64,000 bases of DNA from the NCBI RefSeq assembly GCF_016086655.4, contig NC_052135.2, positions 7,592,363-7,656,362 on the forward strand. Direction: 5' to 3'. Both the position numbers and the translations under genes were made by a program. The notes under the pieces were generated by a model. That model did no database searches. It saw only the letters and a list, made by a program, of their open reading frames with translations, and was not told where the DNA came from. Positions 23,131 through 35,283 of the stretch are shown piece after piece. Position 1 is the stretch's first letter; every line of letters starts with the position of its first letter. Source of the DNA: Lepeophtheirus salmonis (lineage: Eukaryota; Arthropoda; Copepoda; Siphonostomatoida; Caligidae).

Positions 23131-24889
23131 ACCACCATTATATCGTGATAAATGGTAAAATTATCCTTATGATTAAATGTAGAATATTCTTGTAGTTGGC
23201 AAAAAGACATAATAGGGTAATTACAAGTTATTTCGTCTCCCCTCCTTTTTTTTTATAAGAAAGAAAGGTTGAGATATGAATCGTAGATGCTATTTGACTG
23301 ACAGTTTATTAAACTATTTTCTTTTATATGGTAATTTTTTCTTTATACCCAACGGGATAATTTTTATTTTTTCCTTTGACCTGAAATGTAGAGAAATAAT
23401 ACATTAACTTCATTTTTCAATTGATGCAAAATTTTTGGCGTGACGGGTTCCTTTCATTCATTTGTATATATACAAACATATATATATAGATATTTATGTA
23501 CATAAATAGAGCTTTTATTTACATAATGTTATGTCAATTGAAGAATAAGAAATGAGGAAACCAAATACTCTCTTATTGTAAACTCAAATCCCAACATTTC
23601 CTCTTGTCATTTCCCAAAAAGAAAAATAAAGAAAAAATAAAAGGATTTTTTTATATTTATTTTTATTCCATGTCGTAAATTTTGAAAATACATTGTGATT
23701 CGTAGATATATGTACATTATACATGCTCTTATTGTGAAGAAGAACTTAATTAGTTCTTAAAAAAAGGACATTTGCTTGTGCTACAGAGCCTGAGTCGCTT
23801 TATGGGGTTTTCGTGATAAATAAAAAAAGTCTATAATATACAGGGTGAGGCAACATAGTTTCCCTTATTATGATGCGTAGCAATCAAGTTGTAAAACTAA
23901 AATGGTTTGACATATATCTTTTCAAATTAAAAATATTATAATTTAGCGCTTTCATTTTTTATTGTTGCATTTTATGAAAATGAGCCCATTTTTTCAATTT
24001 ATAATACCTATACAAATAATATTTTTTCAATTCATTTGAAATTTGCATAATTCTTATAACGCAAATAACTCCACAGAGAATAGTGGCAGAGGAATAAAAT
24101 TGATCCAATCACATCTGGTGTTATGTGCAATAAAAAAATGGGTGTGGTTTTTCTAAATAAAATAATTAAAACCGGATTGATTTTTTATAACTATACAGAG
24201 TCGCAAATAGGAGAAAGTTGTAGGTAATAGTATTGAGCAGATTTTTTTGGTCTTAATCTATGAATCGATATTCTCCCCTATCACACTATGAAAGTATGAT
24301 TTATGCAACATTATATGACGTCATCAACAATTCAGGCCGAACTTTTTTAAAGGACCGAATTAGTTCGGTCCTTTAAAAGTCATAATCTTAAGACTGAAAT
24401 CTAACACAAGTAAATATACGATTCTGGATATCTCTATATGTACATAGATTTTACTCAGTAGCACATCCTATATCGATAAACAGATTAATAATTATATAAT
24501 AGATGAGAGTATACAATTTTGTGAACCAAAAAATATATCATGAAATTGATGACCCGAACGTTAAAATATAGAGGATGGATCAAGATAATAAAGTAACGCC
24601 AATCGTAAGTGTATTGTCATTTAAACTTCTCGCATTTGGTTATACTTAACGATCTTCATTATGGTTATGGTGATCGCCAGTTTTTGGTCAAATTTAGAAA
24701 TATCTTTTTCTGTTTGAAAATATATTCGAAATGTATTTTATTATTAACCTGCTTATCTTATACCAAGTGGTATATTAAAATCCAAGCACTTTGAATTTTA
24801 AACTTCAACAAGATATCATTTATTAATTCAAAGTAGAATTTCAACATAGTTAATACTATAAATAGATGTCTGACTGAGCTCTCTTAAAC
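23131..24889. other. Non-coding stretch with one transposon end and one hairpin
   Basis: TA followed by CAGGGTGAGGCAACATAG at 23841 looks like a Tc1/mariner terminal repeat, but no transposase relic or partner end was found nearby. The hairpin at 24345-24378 is listed separately. The rest is A+T-rich. Confidence 0.4.
24345..24378. repeat. 15-bp-stem perfect hairpin
   Basis: TTTTAAAGGACCGAA (24345-24359), loop TTAG, then TTCGGTCCTTTAAAA (24364-24378). The GGACCGA/TCGGTCC word is also in the ends of the MULE-type elements, so this may be two abutted element tips. Confidence 0.8.
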
Positions 24890-25558
24890 ATTAATGATGC
24901 CTTCCAGGAAGTGGCAGAAGGCCTGGCACCCTATGCAGATGTAGTGCTCTGTCACTGCGTCCCAGTGGCTTTAAGTGCTTCGGTGTTTGGATGACGGACA
25001 CTGTAGGCCTTCACATCGACGATATCCAAAGGGTGTAGTTGAGGGGGTTGGCATCATGGCTGTAGGGGAGCCAAAAGTGTTATAAAAGAACTCAAAAGAG
25101 CTTTATAACGGATAATTTGGGTTTAATTTATTACTGGTGTCAAAAGTGGCCTATCCAGCCTCACAAGGCTCTTTCCACCCACTTTTTGATAGGATTGGAC
25201 TGGCGGAAATCCCAAGATCTCTTGCATGGGCCCTCATGGACTAGAGCAAATCGGCCTGGATTGTTAAATTTAAGTCCTTCTGGTCTAGTTTGGCCTCTTT
25301 GACAAAGCATTTCTTCCTTTTCAACGTTTGGACCCTTGTCCTGGAGACGCTTAATTGCTTGGATTGCGGTAATGGAAATTCGTCGATTACGTTCAATTGT
25401 CATTTTCTGGACTTGTACTTAAGCTTGAGAGCTCAGGTTTGTTTTATTTTGTAACTTATTGTTTATGCTTTAAAATAATGCAATATGAATTAATTTTAAT
25501 CACTCAACCTTAATTAATTATTTTATTCTTAAGTGTCAGATTTCAATGGACCACCCTT
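24890..25558 (-). mobile_element. Tc1/mariner relic, family B copy 1
   Basis: On the minus strand the head reads MTIERNRRISITAIQAIKRL then QDKGPNVEKEEM. It is decayed through the linker and then shows LPYSHDANPLNYTLWIS near 25040-25075, the family's PPYSPDANPLDY box with D changed to N. The tail is RHPNTEALKATWDAVTEHYI-like with CIGCQAF. The right end carries TTCAATGGACCACCC before TTTA, a terminal repeat shared with the copy at 31010-31590 (TTCAATGGAGCACCCGG). The catalytic middle is deleted. Dead. Confidence 0.7.
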
Positions 25559-25797
25559 TATCTAAATATTAGAGATGATTCTTCATTGATATAGGGGCTG
25601 TTTGATGCCATTAAGGCTCCCTCCATCAATTCAAAGCCTGACAGGATCTCATTTTTTTTACACATTATGAGAAAATCGTATTTCCGTCGAAAAATTCAAT
25701 TTACACAATGCATGTAGTTCCCAGTTTTCCCAATATAGCGGCCCTATTTTAAAACAAAAATTCAAGAAAATATTCAAATTCTTTAGACATCTTATAC

Positions 25798-26142
25798 CTA
25801 TACATTCATTTTTTTGTACAACAAACTGCAATATAATGCGATGATAAATTATAGATGATTTATTCGTACAGTTGGGTAAATTCTTACGTGGAGAAGAAAA
25901 TCCCTAGGTTACCATGATGTTTGAAGTATTTAAAAAGACTCATATAACCCTCCTTACAATTTGTTGATGTTTTTTTCAGTAAAGAATGACCTCTCTCAAA
26001 CCTCTTGAACTTCCGTCTAGCAGCCTTGACCACCATTGGCATGGTATTCTTAAAAAAATCTATAAAGTGAGAAAAAAAATCGCCCATTTTGAAATAGGCT
26101 AATTTGATAATACTGGTGGGAGGAGCATCAGCGGCAGTAAGA
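25798..26142 (-). CDS. Candidate two-exon fragment of a small basic protein, unknown
   Basis: On the minus strand an 85-codon open segment (26142-25888) is framed by a good acceptor (CCTGTTTTGTTTTAG) and a good donor (CACGTAAGAATTT). A 62-base gap ends in CATTATATTGCAG, after which the phase fits nine more codons (LLYKKMNV, stop at 25798). The product is basic and aromatic: APPTSIIKLAYFKMGDFFSH, then FIDFFKNTMPMVVKAARRKF, KRFERGHSLLKK and KEGYMSLFKYFKHHGN. No domain is recognised. An upstream exon with the true start was not identified; an internal ATG lies at 26087. No AATAAA is visible close downstream. It could be a genuine small gene or a chance open region with fortuitous splice sites. 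Confidence 0.3.
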
Positions 26143-27301
26143 CTAAAACAAAACAGGAATCAAACATGTTTACTTCTGGCTCAAACGTTGTGTTGAGTAA
26201 CTTAGGGAACTTAGGGATATAATTGTTTGAGTATATTTTCCCACGTGTTATATATAATATTCAAATTTGTCTCAAAATGAACTATAGGGCCCATGGCATT
26301 ATTTTCATGTTCGCATTTTGGGTAGAGGCCCACAGTAGTTGGGAACTACCACTCCACTCAATATTTTATTGTGTTTTTTACATTTCAATATGTTTTCAGT
26401 TATAACAAGAATTGGCAAGGATCGGTCTTTCTTGAAGTATGAGAATGGGCTCAATAATGGCGATTCCACTTACAAATATTTATTATGCAAAAAAAAAAAA
26501 ATCTAGTTTTATACTTTCAAATGGTCCAACAATAAGAGGAAGAGAGGATCATAGTATAGATTAAACTAAGTTTAAGAATAGGGGATCCTTCCTGTAGAGG
26601 ACCCCGATGAAATTATTTTTTATTTAGTTTTAACATAAAATAAAAGCAATAATAATAAATCTACATAATCAGGTCCATCCATTGAAAATGAATATATATG
26701 AGCCAACCAGGAATAAATTGACTCCTGAGAACGGAGAGGAACTAAATTTTTAAATAATTTTATTTTCAAATTATTAACAACTAATTATAATCATAATTGA
26801 TATATTGGTATCTATTCCCCTTAAGCCTTATTTAATAAAAAGTTAAATATTAAAGAAATTAAATTATTTCTTTATTTGTTCATGTAATTTTTTGTACACA
26901 TGGTATGAATAAGGAATCAGTATCAGAATCGTTCAAATTAGGGAGACCGAAGTGGATATAGCTCCATGTAGTTGAATCCAAGACAACTCCCTCTGGTCTT
27001 CCCTACCTATAAGTAACAAATTATGTATTTTGTATAAAGAAAAAAAGAATTTAAATTCTCCCTTTGCATTCCAATGATTTTGGAGCTCACAAACTTTTTA
27101 TTTCTATGCTTTGGATATAGATATCTTATGTAACATAAGTACGTTCATATATTGAGTCAATAAAAGTAATATGACTAAGGTTGAATTCTTTTGTGTATTA
27201 CTATGTTCTATGTTTATACATATCTACCATATGTCTATGCACCTACTAGGGCTTTTCTTCCGGGATCCCGTTTTCCCGGGAAAGCCCACTATAATTGTTT
27301 C
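26143..27301. other. Non-coding stretch
   Basis: No gene seen. At 27250-27288 there is an imperfect palindrome rich in CCCGGG (GGGCTTTTCTTCCGGGATCC on one side, CCCGGGAAAGCCC on the other). It may be a tiny inverted-repeat element. Confidence 0.4.
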
Positions 27302-27762
27302 ATAATATAAACTTCAATTCATTTTTGTCCCTGTTTGTTTGTTAGTGACAGGGATTAGAGCAAAAGTGACGGGTCGATTTTGATTAAACTTAGTACGAAG
27401 GTGATATAATATATAGTAAGAGGCCATTAAATTTTGAGAGGTCAAGGTAATACAAAACTTAAAACATGGATAATCGACCATAGCTTTGGAATATATTGAG
27501 ATACATGTAGTGCGGTATAGAGAGGATGCCTTCTATCTGCACATTAAGCCGTTTATCATTTATTATTGTACTCTTTTTGTTTATTGTATTCCTTCTTTAT
27601 AAGTATCTTTTATAATGAGTGATAACGTGTAGTTTGATGAATAAAGAGTATAAAATAAATATATAAGAGTGAAACAGAAATTAGTATTGGATCTAATACT
27701 ACATATATAGCTCAATTTGGCTTTAGGCAGAGGTTTTGTGCACTACTGAGTGCACATTCTAG
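27302..27762 (+). mobile_element. Non-autonomous Helitron-like element, family H
   Basis: Ends with a perfect 8-bp stem hairpin TGTGCACT-ACTG-AGTGCACA (27737-27756), then TTCTAG and a T. CTAG fits the CTRR 3' end and the insertion before T of Helitrons. Near the left side it has TTTGTTTGTTAGTGACAGGG and GATTTTGATTAAACTTAGTA, the layout of short arthropod Helitron derivatives. Internal blocks (AGTAAGAGGCCATTAAATTT, ATTGAGATACATG) are shared with 6590-6815 and 42610-42775 on the minus strand. The hairpin lies closer to the end than usual and the exact TC 5' start is uncertain. No coding sequence. Confidence 0.5.
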
Positions 27763-28166
27763 TTATTATAGATAATGCAAGCGTTACATAATCAGTCGCT
27801 TTAATGTTTTTACGATTTATCTTTTCCTTATGATGTTTAAAAAGTGACTTTGTAAAGATTTTGAGCTCCTACTTAAAATACCTTTAAATCCCTCATACAT
27901 AGATTCCTAAATCTGTGTCATTTATATCGTCATCACTATTAGAAAAAATTCGCCTTGTATAAAAAACTTAAATGTTATAATTTTTGAGAGAAAACAAGTG
28001 TCTTACCATAAACTTTAACTTTAGATTGCTTTTGTCTAATCAAAAATTTGTCAACTTTGACATTTATAAAAACAAAAACATCTTGTCAAAAGCTTAAAAA
28101 TGATTATCTGTTATCTTACATATATTTTAAAAATAATTACATAAATCTCAGAGTATTTATTATTTA
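27763..28166. other. Non-coding stretch
   Basis: A+T-rich spacer between the Helitron-like element and the next Tc1 relic. Nothing recognised. Confidence 0.4.
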
Positions 28167-28849
28167 CAGTGTGCGACCTCTATTAAACAACCAACACCAG
28201 TAATTAAAAAAATGGACTTTCTCCTTAACTATACATTTTATTTGAATAAAAACCAATGCTAAATGAAATCTGAATCAATTTTGTTTATTTAATATTCAAT
28301 ATAGTCGCATTTGGCGTCAATAAAGGGACTGCCTCGACCTTGGAAGCAGGAACAGGTCTTGATGACTGTTTCCTTTAGCATATTCCGAATTCCTCCCGGA
28401 TCCTGTGTGTCAGCTTGTATTTTTTTGTTGCAAGAGGATCAATGGGTGTGTCACTCAACTGAGCCATAAACAAAGAAGTCCATGGGGTTGAACTTGGAGG
28501 CCTGGCACTAGATGTAACAAAGTCAAAAAATATTGACTTTGAAAAATTAGGGACTAGTTTTCTTTGCAATGTGGGATGGAGCAAAGTCTTGCTGTCACCT
28601 CCAGACTCTTCCATTTCCTTTCAGACTCTTTAAAGCATAGACCTGTCCAGGTTTAAGAAGTTTGAAATCTCGGTGCAGATCGGTATAGGAACATTCCGCC
28701 TTTTCCACAATTGTGGAATAAATGCTGATTCTATCCATGCCACTTTTTTAAAACTTTATAAAACACCTATGGCCTGTCGCCAAAATAACAAACAAAGTCC
28801 TATCTACGTATCCGCTCTAAGTTCGTTGTTTAACAACGGCTGTGCACTG
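28167..28849 (-). mobile_element. Tc1/mariner relic, family A copy 2, with both ends
   Basis: Bounded by TA, left end CAGTGTGCGACCTCTATTAA and right end (rc) CAGTGCACAGCCGTTGTTAA. Minus-strand coding: head remnant VEKAECSYTDLHRDFKLLKP, linker KEMEESGGDSKTLLHPTLQR, then after frame changes the tail KFNPMDFFVYGSVESHTHR (the SPDLNPLDYFVWG box) and IRNMLKETVIKTCSCFQGRG, ending near 28310. At 683 bp it has lost the catalytic core. It provides the reference ends for the family A copies at 620-1431 and 60780-62890. Confidence 0.75.
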
Positions 28850-31009
28850 TACTAACAAGGTCGCGCTCATCGACAATTTCCCGGGAAATGAGAGATCCTA
28901 TTATCTATTTATCCATTTATTGTTTATAGCCCAGAAGATTACAATGTTTTTTGATACTTTTGAAATGATAATATACAAAAAAGTTTTTATTTTTTTCAAT
29001 ATCTTATATATCCATAAACATTTATAGATAGTTTAGTTTTAGAGGTAGGATTGCATATATTAACATAAAGAATGCAGGAGTTACTTTTTCCTATTTATCT
29101 TTTTATTTAGAGGTGAAAACAATAAAAGTAGAAACATCTGTTAACTGCCCCATCTCCAAAACCTTTACAGTTGAAGGGTCAAACAGAAATAGGAAGGTAT
29201 ACAACTAGGAGGTATCCACATTTCCTCAGATTCGCATCTTTAGACGTAAATATTCGAGTAAATTTCGGGTACTTATTAAATTAGACGGATCCAATAAAAT
29301 TGAATCGAGATTCGGGTTAAAATTTTACAGATTACTCATGCCAAAACTATGAATAATCAATTGTCATTAGTATTTTAATATAACTATTATATATTACTGT
29401 TACAATAACATTGGCCACATTGGTCGTTACCTCTATTCTATCCCACAACCTCCCTCCGGAAAGAACCAGAAAAAGGCTCAAAATCAATTGAGAATGTTTT
29501 GTATTTGTGAGCCTGGCATTGCCACGTTAACACAAAAATATAGAGTATATTTTGTGGTCAACTGTCGGTACTTCCTTCTTACTAAATATATTACGGATCC
29601 ATATTTTCACGGCTCCATGAACGTTCGGACCTTGAAACGTAAAAATTCGATTGATTTTTTTGGAGACGAATTTTACTGGAACGATTTGACAAAAACACAT
29701 TTGAGGGTGATTGCCTGTTATAGAATCAAAACCGTAAACACTATTCACGTTTTCAGCCGATTGGCTTGTGTTTACGTTAAAGAAAAATGGTAAAATATGC
29801 TATACTTTCTCTTTGCTGGTGTCCATCTTTGACACACACTACAACAATACTTAGACAAACAATCACAGACTATTTAAAAAAAAAAAAATAGTCCGAAATC
29901 TTATCTTTCTAACGCCATCACACATAAACCAATGCACTAATACAACGCGAGATACACGATACTAAAGCCACCCATTGAAAAAATAATAGATTTACTTTTC
30001 CTACACCTATTACATCGTCAAATTGTATTTCAAAACAATTAATTTTTACCCAAAAGGCTCTTGTTTCTACAAGTTGTCCTCAATTTGTAGGAACATCCCC
30101 AAAGTTGTTGAGTAGTGTGTATAAATTCAATTGTTTACTTGTAAATACATAAATTATTAGTGTATTTAAAAATACATTCAATAAGAATTTCTATAAATTA
30201 CAAAACTCACTCCTGTCAATTGAAATTTATGATATTTTACGTTCACGCTTGAGGAATATATTTTCTATGTAAAGTGATGCTTTCTTTTTTCCTTCTTCAC
30301 TCATTAATAAAACAATTAATCCGCTTAAAAGGCACGATTCTTGAAGTGTGTGAAATCTTGAAAATTCTCATAATAGGTAAGTAGGTAACAAAAACCTTGT
30401 AAGTTTTTATTATTGTTAAAAAAGTTATCTGAAAATAAAATAAAAACTTGTAAATCTCAACGCCTCCTACTCGAATAAAATCAACGGTATTTGATCCTTG
30501 AATATTTTGCATTAACGAGGCCTGTATGTATTTCTTTTGTTACAAAAATACATCCATAATATTTATGAGTATTGCAATAGTATGTTGTAGTTTGTACAAA
30601 TTATCAATGCATTGCTCTTAATTACAACTGTTAGTTCAAAATTGTACATATAAATGTAGATATGAAAAAAAATTATAGTGTTGGATTCCAGTTATAACTA
30701 TCAAGTTCAAGTTTTTGAGCATTGAGTCAAGTCGAGCTCAAAGAAAGGAAACATCCAAGATAATAAAATTATCCATTTTTCTATTTGAAAGGACGTTATT
30801 AAATGTTTCATAGATAAACTATGGATCAAAATTATTTTGTGTTAATATTTTGATAAATTGAAGTTTGAATATTATATAAAATGGATGCCGCTTTAACAAA
30901 AAATTGACAGGTTAAATGATAAAAAAACTCGTGATTTACAAAGCCCCCAAAGGTTTGATGGTTTTCATATTAACAAAATAGATAAATTGTAAATATTTCT
31001 AATCACGAG
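28850..31009. other. Non-coding stretch
   Basis: About 2.2 kb with no supported gene. A 99-codon frame at 29494-29793 (MFCICEPGIATLTQKYRVYF) is the only non-simple open region. It has no domain, splice context or repeat partner, so it is left uncalled. Confidence 0.4.
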
Positions 31010-31590
31010 TTAGGTTCTAATGCACACAAAAGGTGTAGTCGAGGCGGGCGGCATCAGGGCTATATGGGGGCCAAAAGTTTCAAAAAAGAGTTTAGAAGAA
31101 TTCAAAATACTCATTAAAAAGATTTTTGCAACAGAAGGATTGGTTTCTTTCATTTTTGGTGTCAAAAGTGGCCTCTCAAGGCTCTTACTATTCACTTTTT
31201 TGATAGCTTTCTGGAGAGTATGGTGTGAAACCTTGAGATGTCTTGGATGGGCCCTCATGGACTCGAGGAGATTAGCCTGGCCTGTTTTCTTAACTCATCT
31301 AGGTCCAGTTTGGACTTTTTAACAAAGCTCTTCTTCCTCTCCAACGTTTAGGACTTGCTGATGGCGTAGACGGTGGTCCTATTGACACCCAACTACTTGG
31401 TTGTACGAATGGAAATTCGTCGATCACATTCAAGTGCCATTTGTTCGACTTGTACATAAGCCAGAGAGCTCAGGTTTGTTTCGTTTTGTAACTAATTGCT
31501 TATGCTTTCATATATTGAAATATAAATTAATTTCAATCACTTCATTAACTATTGAATTAGTAAGTGTTTGGATTTCAATGGAGCACCCGG
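31010..31590 (-). mobile_element. Tc1/mariner relic, family B copy 2
   Basis: On the minus strand the head is MALECDRRISIRTTK, a stop, LGVNRTTVYAISKS (helix-turn-helix), then TLERKKSFVKKSKLDLDELR. The 31010-31258 frame carries the linker MRAHPRHLKVSHHTLQKAIK, SLERPLLTPKMKET and FFETFGPHIALMPPASTTPF, the last a decayed WPPYSPDANPLDY-type box. Thus the head-linker is joined almost directly to the tail box and the sequence stops at 31010. The right end TTCAATGGAGCACCCGG before TA matches copy 1 at 25558. Left end truncated. Confidence 0.7.
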
Positions 31591-32399
31591 TAAATTCTCA
31601 TTGTCTTATTGCTTTTACTTTTTGAGAATCTTATTCAAGTTAAGCTTGGTAAAATTCGTTCACGATTTGCAGAAACTGTAGTAAAGTTGAGTTTTTTCCT
31701 AGTTGGAGTAATAGTCAAATTACGGTACTCAAGAGACGTAGAAGAAAGAATATACAATTATCATTAATGGACATCATTAAAAATAAACACAAAAATAACG
31801 AGACAAAAAATAATAATGAGTGTGAAAGAAGAAGTAATAAGATGAAGAGGGCGCTGCTGCTGTTCCATGCCCTACTTTACTGAGTGCCTCATCAAATAAA
31901 TAAATTACAAAAAAAATAAAATTCTATTTTGTTTAAGTACATATTTCAACTATTGCATTGATGTTTTTCCTCTATATAATATTAATGGTACGTACATTTA
32001 ATATGAATGGATCGGTTGTGGAACACAATTCTACAAGAAAAAAATAATAATAAGGGTCATTAATCAAATTTTCTGCACCCTCCTCTGTTATTCATAATTA
32101 TATAGTGTGAATAATTATATAATAAAAAAAAACCATTATTACTCTTTTCACTATATAAGATAGAATATTGTGGATTATTATTCAATAAAAATAGGTAGAA
32201 TCAAAAAATGTTCATAAATAATTATTTATAACGTGTTAATCTTATGTAGGGGTACACATAATTTAAATTTTAATTAATCGGAACTTTATTTGTCGATTGA
32301 ATTCAACAAGGTCGATGATGATAGATAGGTTCTATGATTCCAAATTCCTTATGTAAAGTTTCGACTCAATTAAAAACAAAACAAACGAGAACGAGTAAA
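31591..32399. other. Non-coding stretch
   Basis: Includes a short G+C island at 31845-31870 (GGGCGCTGCTGCTGTTCC) but no gene or named repeat. Confidence 0.4.
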
Positions 32400-32651
32400 A
32401 TGAAGCAACAAAGGCGTAAAATTTTGATACTAGTCTCATGCGGCATGCCCCTCATGGCCATATCTAAGGAGCTCAGGTACAGTTTCATTGAGACATGTCT
32501 TCAGAACGAAAAAAACACCCGGAACCATGGCCTTAGGCATTGTGGCCAGAACAGGCGAAGTCTACACTCCCATTTTTGTAAAGAGGAAGGAACGACTCAA
32601 TGCAGATGCTTAATAGTGAGTAAGAATGGAATCCATGGATACTATTGGTAG
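32400..32651 (+). mobile_element. Tc1/mariner transposase remnant
   Basis: MKQQRRKILILVSCGMPLMA then ISKELRYS is a transposase head with a helix-turn-helix. The same stretch continues, in a shifted frame, as ARTGEVYTPIFVKRKERLNA, resembling the mid-core segment PPHFFxxGERLNADAY of mariner-type transposases. This again suggests loss of the segment between them. No ends found. Dead. Confidence 0.5.
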
Positions 32652-33519
32652 TTTGGGAGATATAAGTAAATCTCGTGATTAATCTTTCTCTGATATCGAC
32701 TATCATCCATCTCTACTCTTATTCCTTAACAGCCATAATCATTGGTTCTTTTACATAAGCAATAATCACGTTCCTCAGGTCCCTTCCTATACAGCAATAT
32801 ACAAAAAACAATAACTAGATCGTAGCTCTAATCCGTATCTAACAATAATATATGGAGGAATGACTCAACTGTCGATCTTCAAGTCTATTTCTCAGTCTAA
32901 TCAGTCCAGTTTGAATATAATGGCTCATTTGTTGGACCGTTCCTTATCAGTCTTTTATGGAAACTACTACAGTTGAAATGACGTAACTACTTACTACGTA
33001 ATTTTGAAGAGATAGGATACTTCATGTTTAAGGTAGGAGTTGTGTGGTTCGAACTTACTGTTATACTTTCTACCTATCATTTACTTTTTTTCTTTTGTTT
33101 TGACATAGTTCAATCCTAGTTAGGAAATGAAGATAATAAAAAGATAACTAGGACTGTAGGACTGATTAATCAGTCTTTTAGACCGTTGATTGGTTTTTAA
33201 GATCGGATTTATATATAAAAAAAGAAGAAGACTGATGAAAAAGTCATTCCTGGTACCGATCCAACACTATTTGTCTTCTTCTTCTTTCATGAACATTTGT
33301 CTTAGTTATTATACTTCAAGGACTCAAGGGAAAGAGTGGACACTCAGTAGAAAAAGTACATGTTTTTTCTATCTCTTTGTTGATTGGTTTAAAATTTCCC
33401 CCCCCCCCTTAATGTCTCTTTTAAAGGTTATGAAGGCAATTTATGTTCTACCTCGTGGATTTAATTTAATTATTTATCATAATTAGCCAATACTTATTAA
33501 CTACAATTTATTTTTCATA
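32652..33519. other. Non-coding stretch
   Basis: Contains scattered GGACTG/CAGTCC words (32830-33190), including a perfect 16-bp palindrome GACTGATTAATCAGTC at 33160-33175. These resemble the ends of the MULE-type satellites but lack a clear element boundary. A C-run lies at 33401-33408. Confidence 0.35.
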
Positions 33520-33688
33520 ATGGTAACGTGTAGTGAAGTGTATTGTAATAATAGATCAGCTTTCGTGTAAAAAGTCTCCAGGACTTTGGCCTATGAAAAT
33601 GTTTAATTTTCCGAAAGATAAAAAAAAGTTGTGGATCAATACCATCTAAAGTGCGAATTGGAGTCCAGACAAAGACTCAAGAGTTTGT
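33520..33688 (+). pseudogene. THAP zinc-finger domain remnant
   Basis: From the ATG at 33520 the frame reads MVTCSEVYCNNRSAFV and a stop. After a frame change it continues NFPKDKKKLWINTI, a stop, then ANWSPDKDSRVC ending at 33688. The order C-x4-C, FPKDxxxxxxW, NWxP and SxxC is the THAP (C2CH) signature of P-element-type transposases and THAP proteins. The expected C-x2-H-F histidine is not seen: the codon after C begins GTAAGATAA, so it is either mutated or an intron donor. Stops inside the domain make it a relic. Whether it came from a P-like transposon or a host THAP gene cannot be decided here. Confidence 0.6.
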
Positions 33689-35060
33689 AAGATAATCAAT
33701 TATTTTTACGGTGTGAGGGATGTGAAAATTTAATTAATGGGTTGTTTTAAAAGAATGTCACTAGGCTCCATATTCTCATTATTCATACCTAAATATAGTC
33801 TAATATACCGGCCAATTTTTATGCCCCCTGTATCCAGGACGTCTTGGAAAATATATTTATTACGGCCAAGTAGCGATTTAGCATCCTTTTTCAAGCCAAA
33901 AATTTGATGATTTAAGAAATAAAACCAAACTTTTGCAAGATTTAATTAAAATAAATAACAAATGTATCCCTACCTGATTGTCATAATATTAAGACAAAAA
34001 CTATTCAAAAATATTTCCCAAGTTTATGTTAAGGTAAATGCAAAACTTTTTCGAAAGAGATGAACAGAGAAAGGAGGAATGAGGAACAATGTTTGGCTAG
34101 TAAAAAGGCGGGTAATCATAAAATTTTGCAACACATGTCTTGATTATTGGTCACATTCAATTGTAATTAATTATTTAAATGTATTATTTTCTAATAATAT
34201 TATTTGAGTTAATAGTATAAATGTTTAAAAAGTATATAAAGTTTCTTTTATGACTTTATAATTATTTAAAAAAATTATATTTTTTATTGAATTCTTTAGA
34301 AAATATAATAAAACGAAATATTAACAACTATTTAATAAAAATAACTATTTTAAATCATGAATCATGAGAAAATAACAACATAATATCATTCAGTACAATA
34401 GCTGTAGATAAAGACCTAATTTCTTTCTCTCATAGTTTTTAGTTGTTGTAGATGTTTTGGCTCTCCGATTTTCCCCTTGAGTCATTTATTTATACTGATT
34501 TCCCTCAGCGGGGTAAGTCTCCCAAAGTTATTGCATTTTCTATGAAACTCACTGAGGCGTGGTTCATTTTGTTAAATTCTTTAAAGCTGAACAAAGATAA
34601 TTTGGATTCCCTAATCAGCATTTAAAATTATGTGAGGTAGCAGCATGACAATTCAATATCCTTCACGGGATTTATCAAATCATGTAACCCGCTTTTTTTC
34701 ATCGACCACTTTGAATGAATCTTGTATATTCAAAGAACTAAAAGGAAGAATTAGAAAGCAAACGGATCATCTATTAATTTACTGCCTCATTAAGAACTAT
34801 TAAATACCCTTACCTACTACAAACTTTTCATCATGCTAATGAGTAATTAACGTCTTAGTCAATTAATTCAATCTAAACTTTTATTATATATACATTGTAC
34901 CGTTATGAAGACAAAGTATGTAATTACAATTTAGAAAAAAGATTCAGGACGCCTTCAATTAAGTCCCAAAAAATAAAAAGAACTTGGATTATACAAAACG
35001 TCCTTTCTTTTCATCTTTATCAAAACATTATTTAACTAAACTTCAATTATTACTACATAG
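33689..35060. other. Non-coding stretch
   Basis: No gene. At 33814-33838, AATTTTTATGCCCCCTGTA read inversely gives TACAGGGGGCATAAAAATT, like a lone Tc1/mariner end. The rest is A+T-rich. Confidence 0.4.
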
Positions 35061-35283
35061 TGACGTGTGAGTCATTATTTATTCGGTTGAGCCCAGTTCA
35101 GCCTTTGGATCGATCTTTTGAGTGCTTGGGCTGGTCCTTCGGACTGTTAGTACTTGAACTGATTTAAAAATATTAAAAATAAAGATTAGTTACGTCATCA
35201 ATGACCGAACATTTATAAGTTTTAGGACTGAAGTGTACGGGACTGCAGTCTTCAGTCCTAAATATGGATCGACATAACACTAA
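35061..35283 (-). mobile_element. Short MULE-type satellite, copy 1
   Basis: Read on the minus strand it starts TTAGTGTTATGTCGATCCAT then ATTTAGGACTGAAGACTGCA, and ends with text whose inverse is GTGTGAGTCATTATTTATTC. These ends are those of the MULE relic at 22004-23130. The interior (TTTAAATCAGTTC, AACAGTCCGAAGGAC) is shared with the copy at 37211-37442 in opposite orientation. No coding sequence. Confidence 0.6.

Noticed and set aside
29494..29793. 99-codon plus-strand frame starting MFCICEPGIATL
   Set aside because: No recognisable family, splice context or repeat partner; an opposite frame also stays open. Not enough to call.
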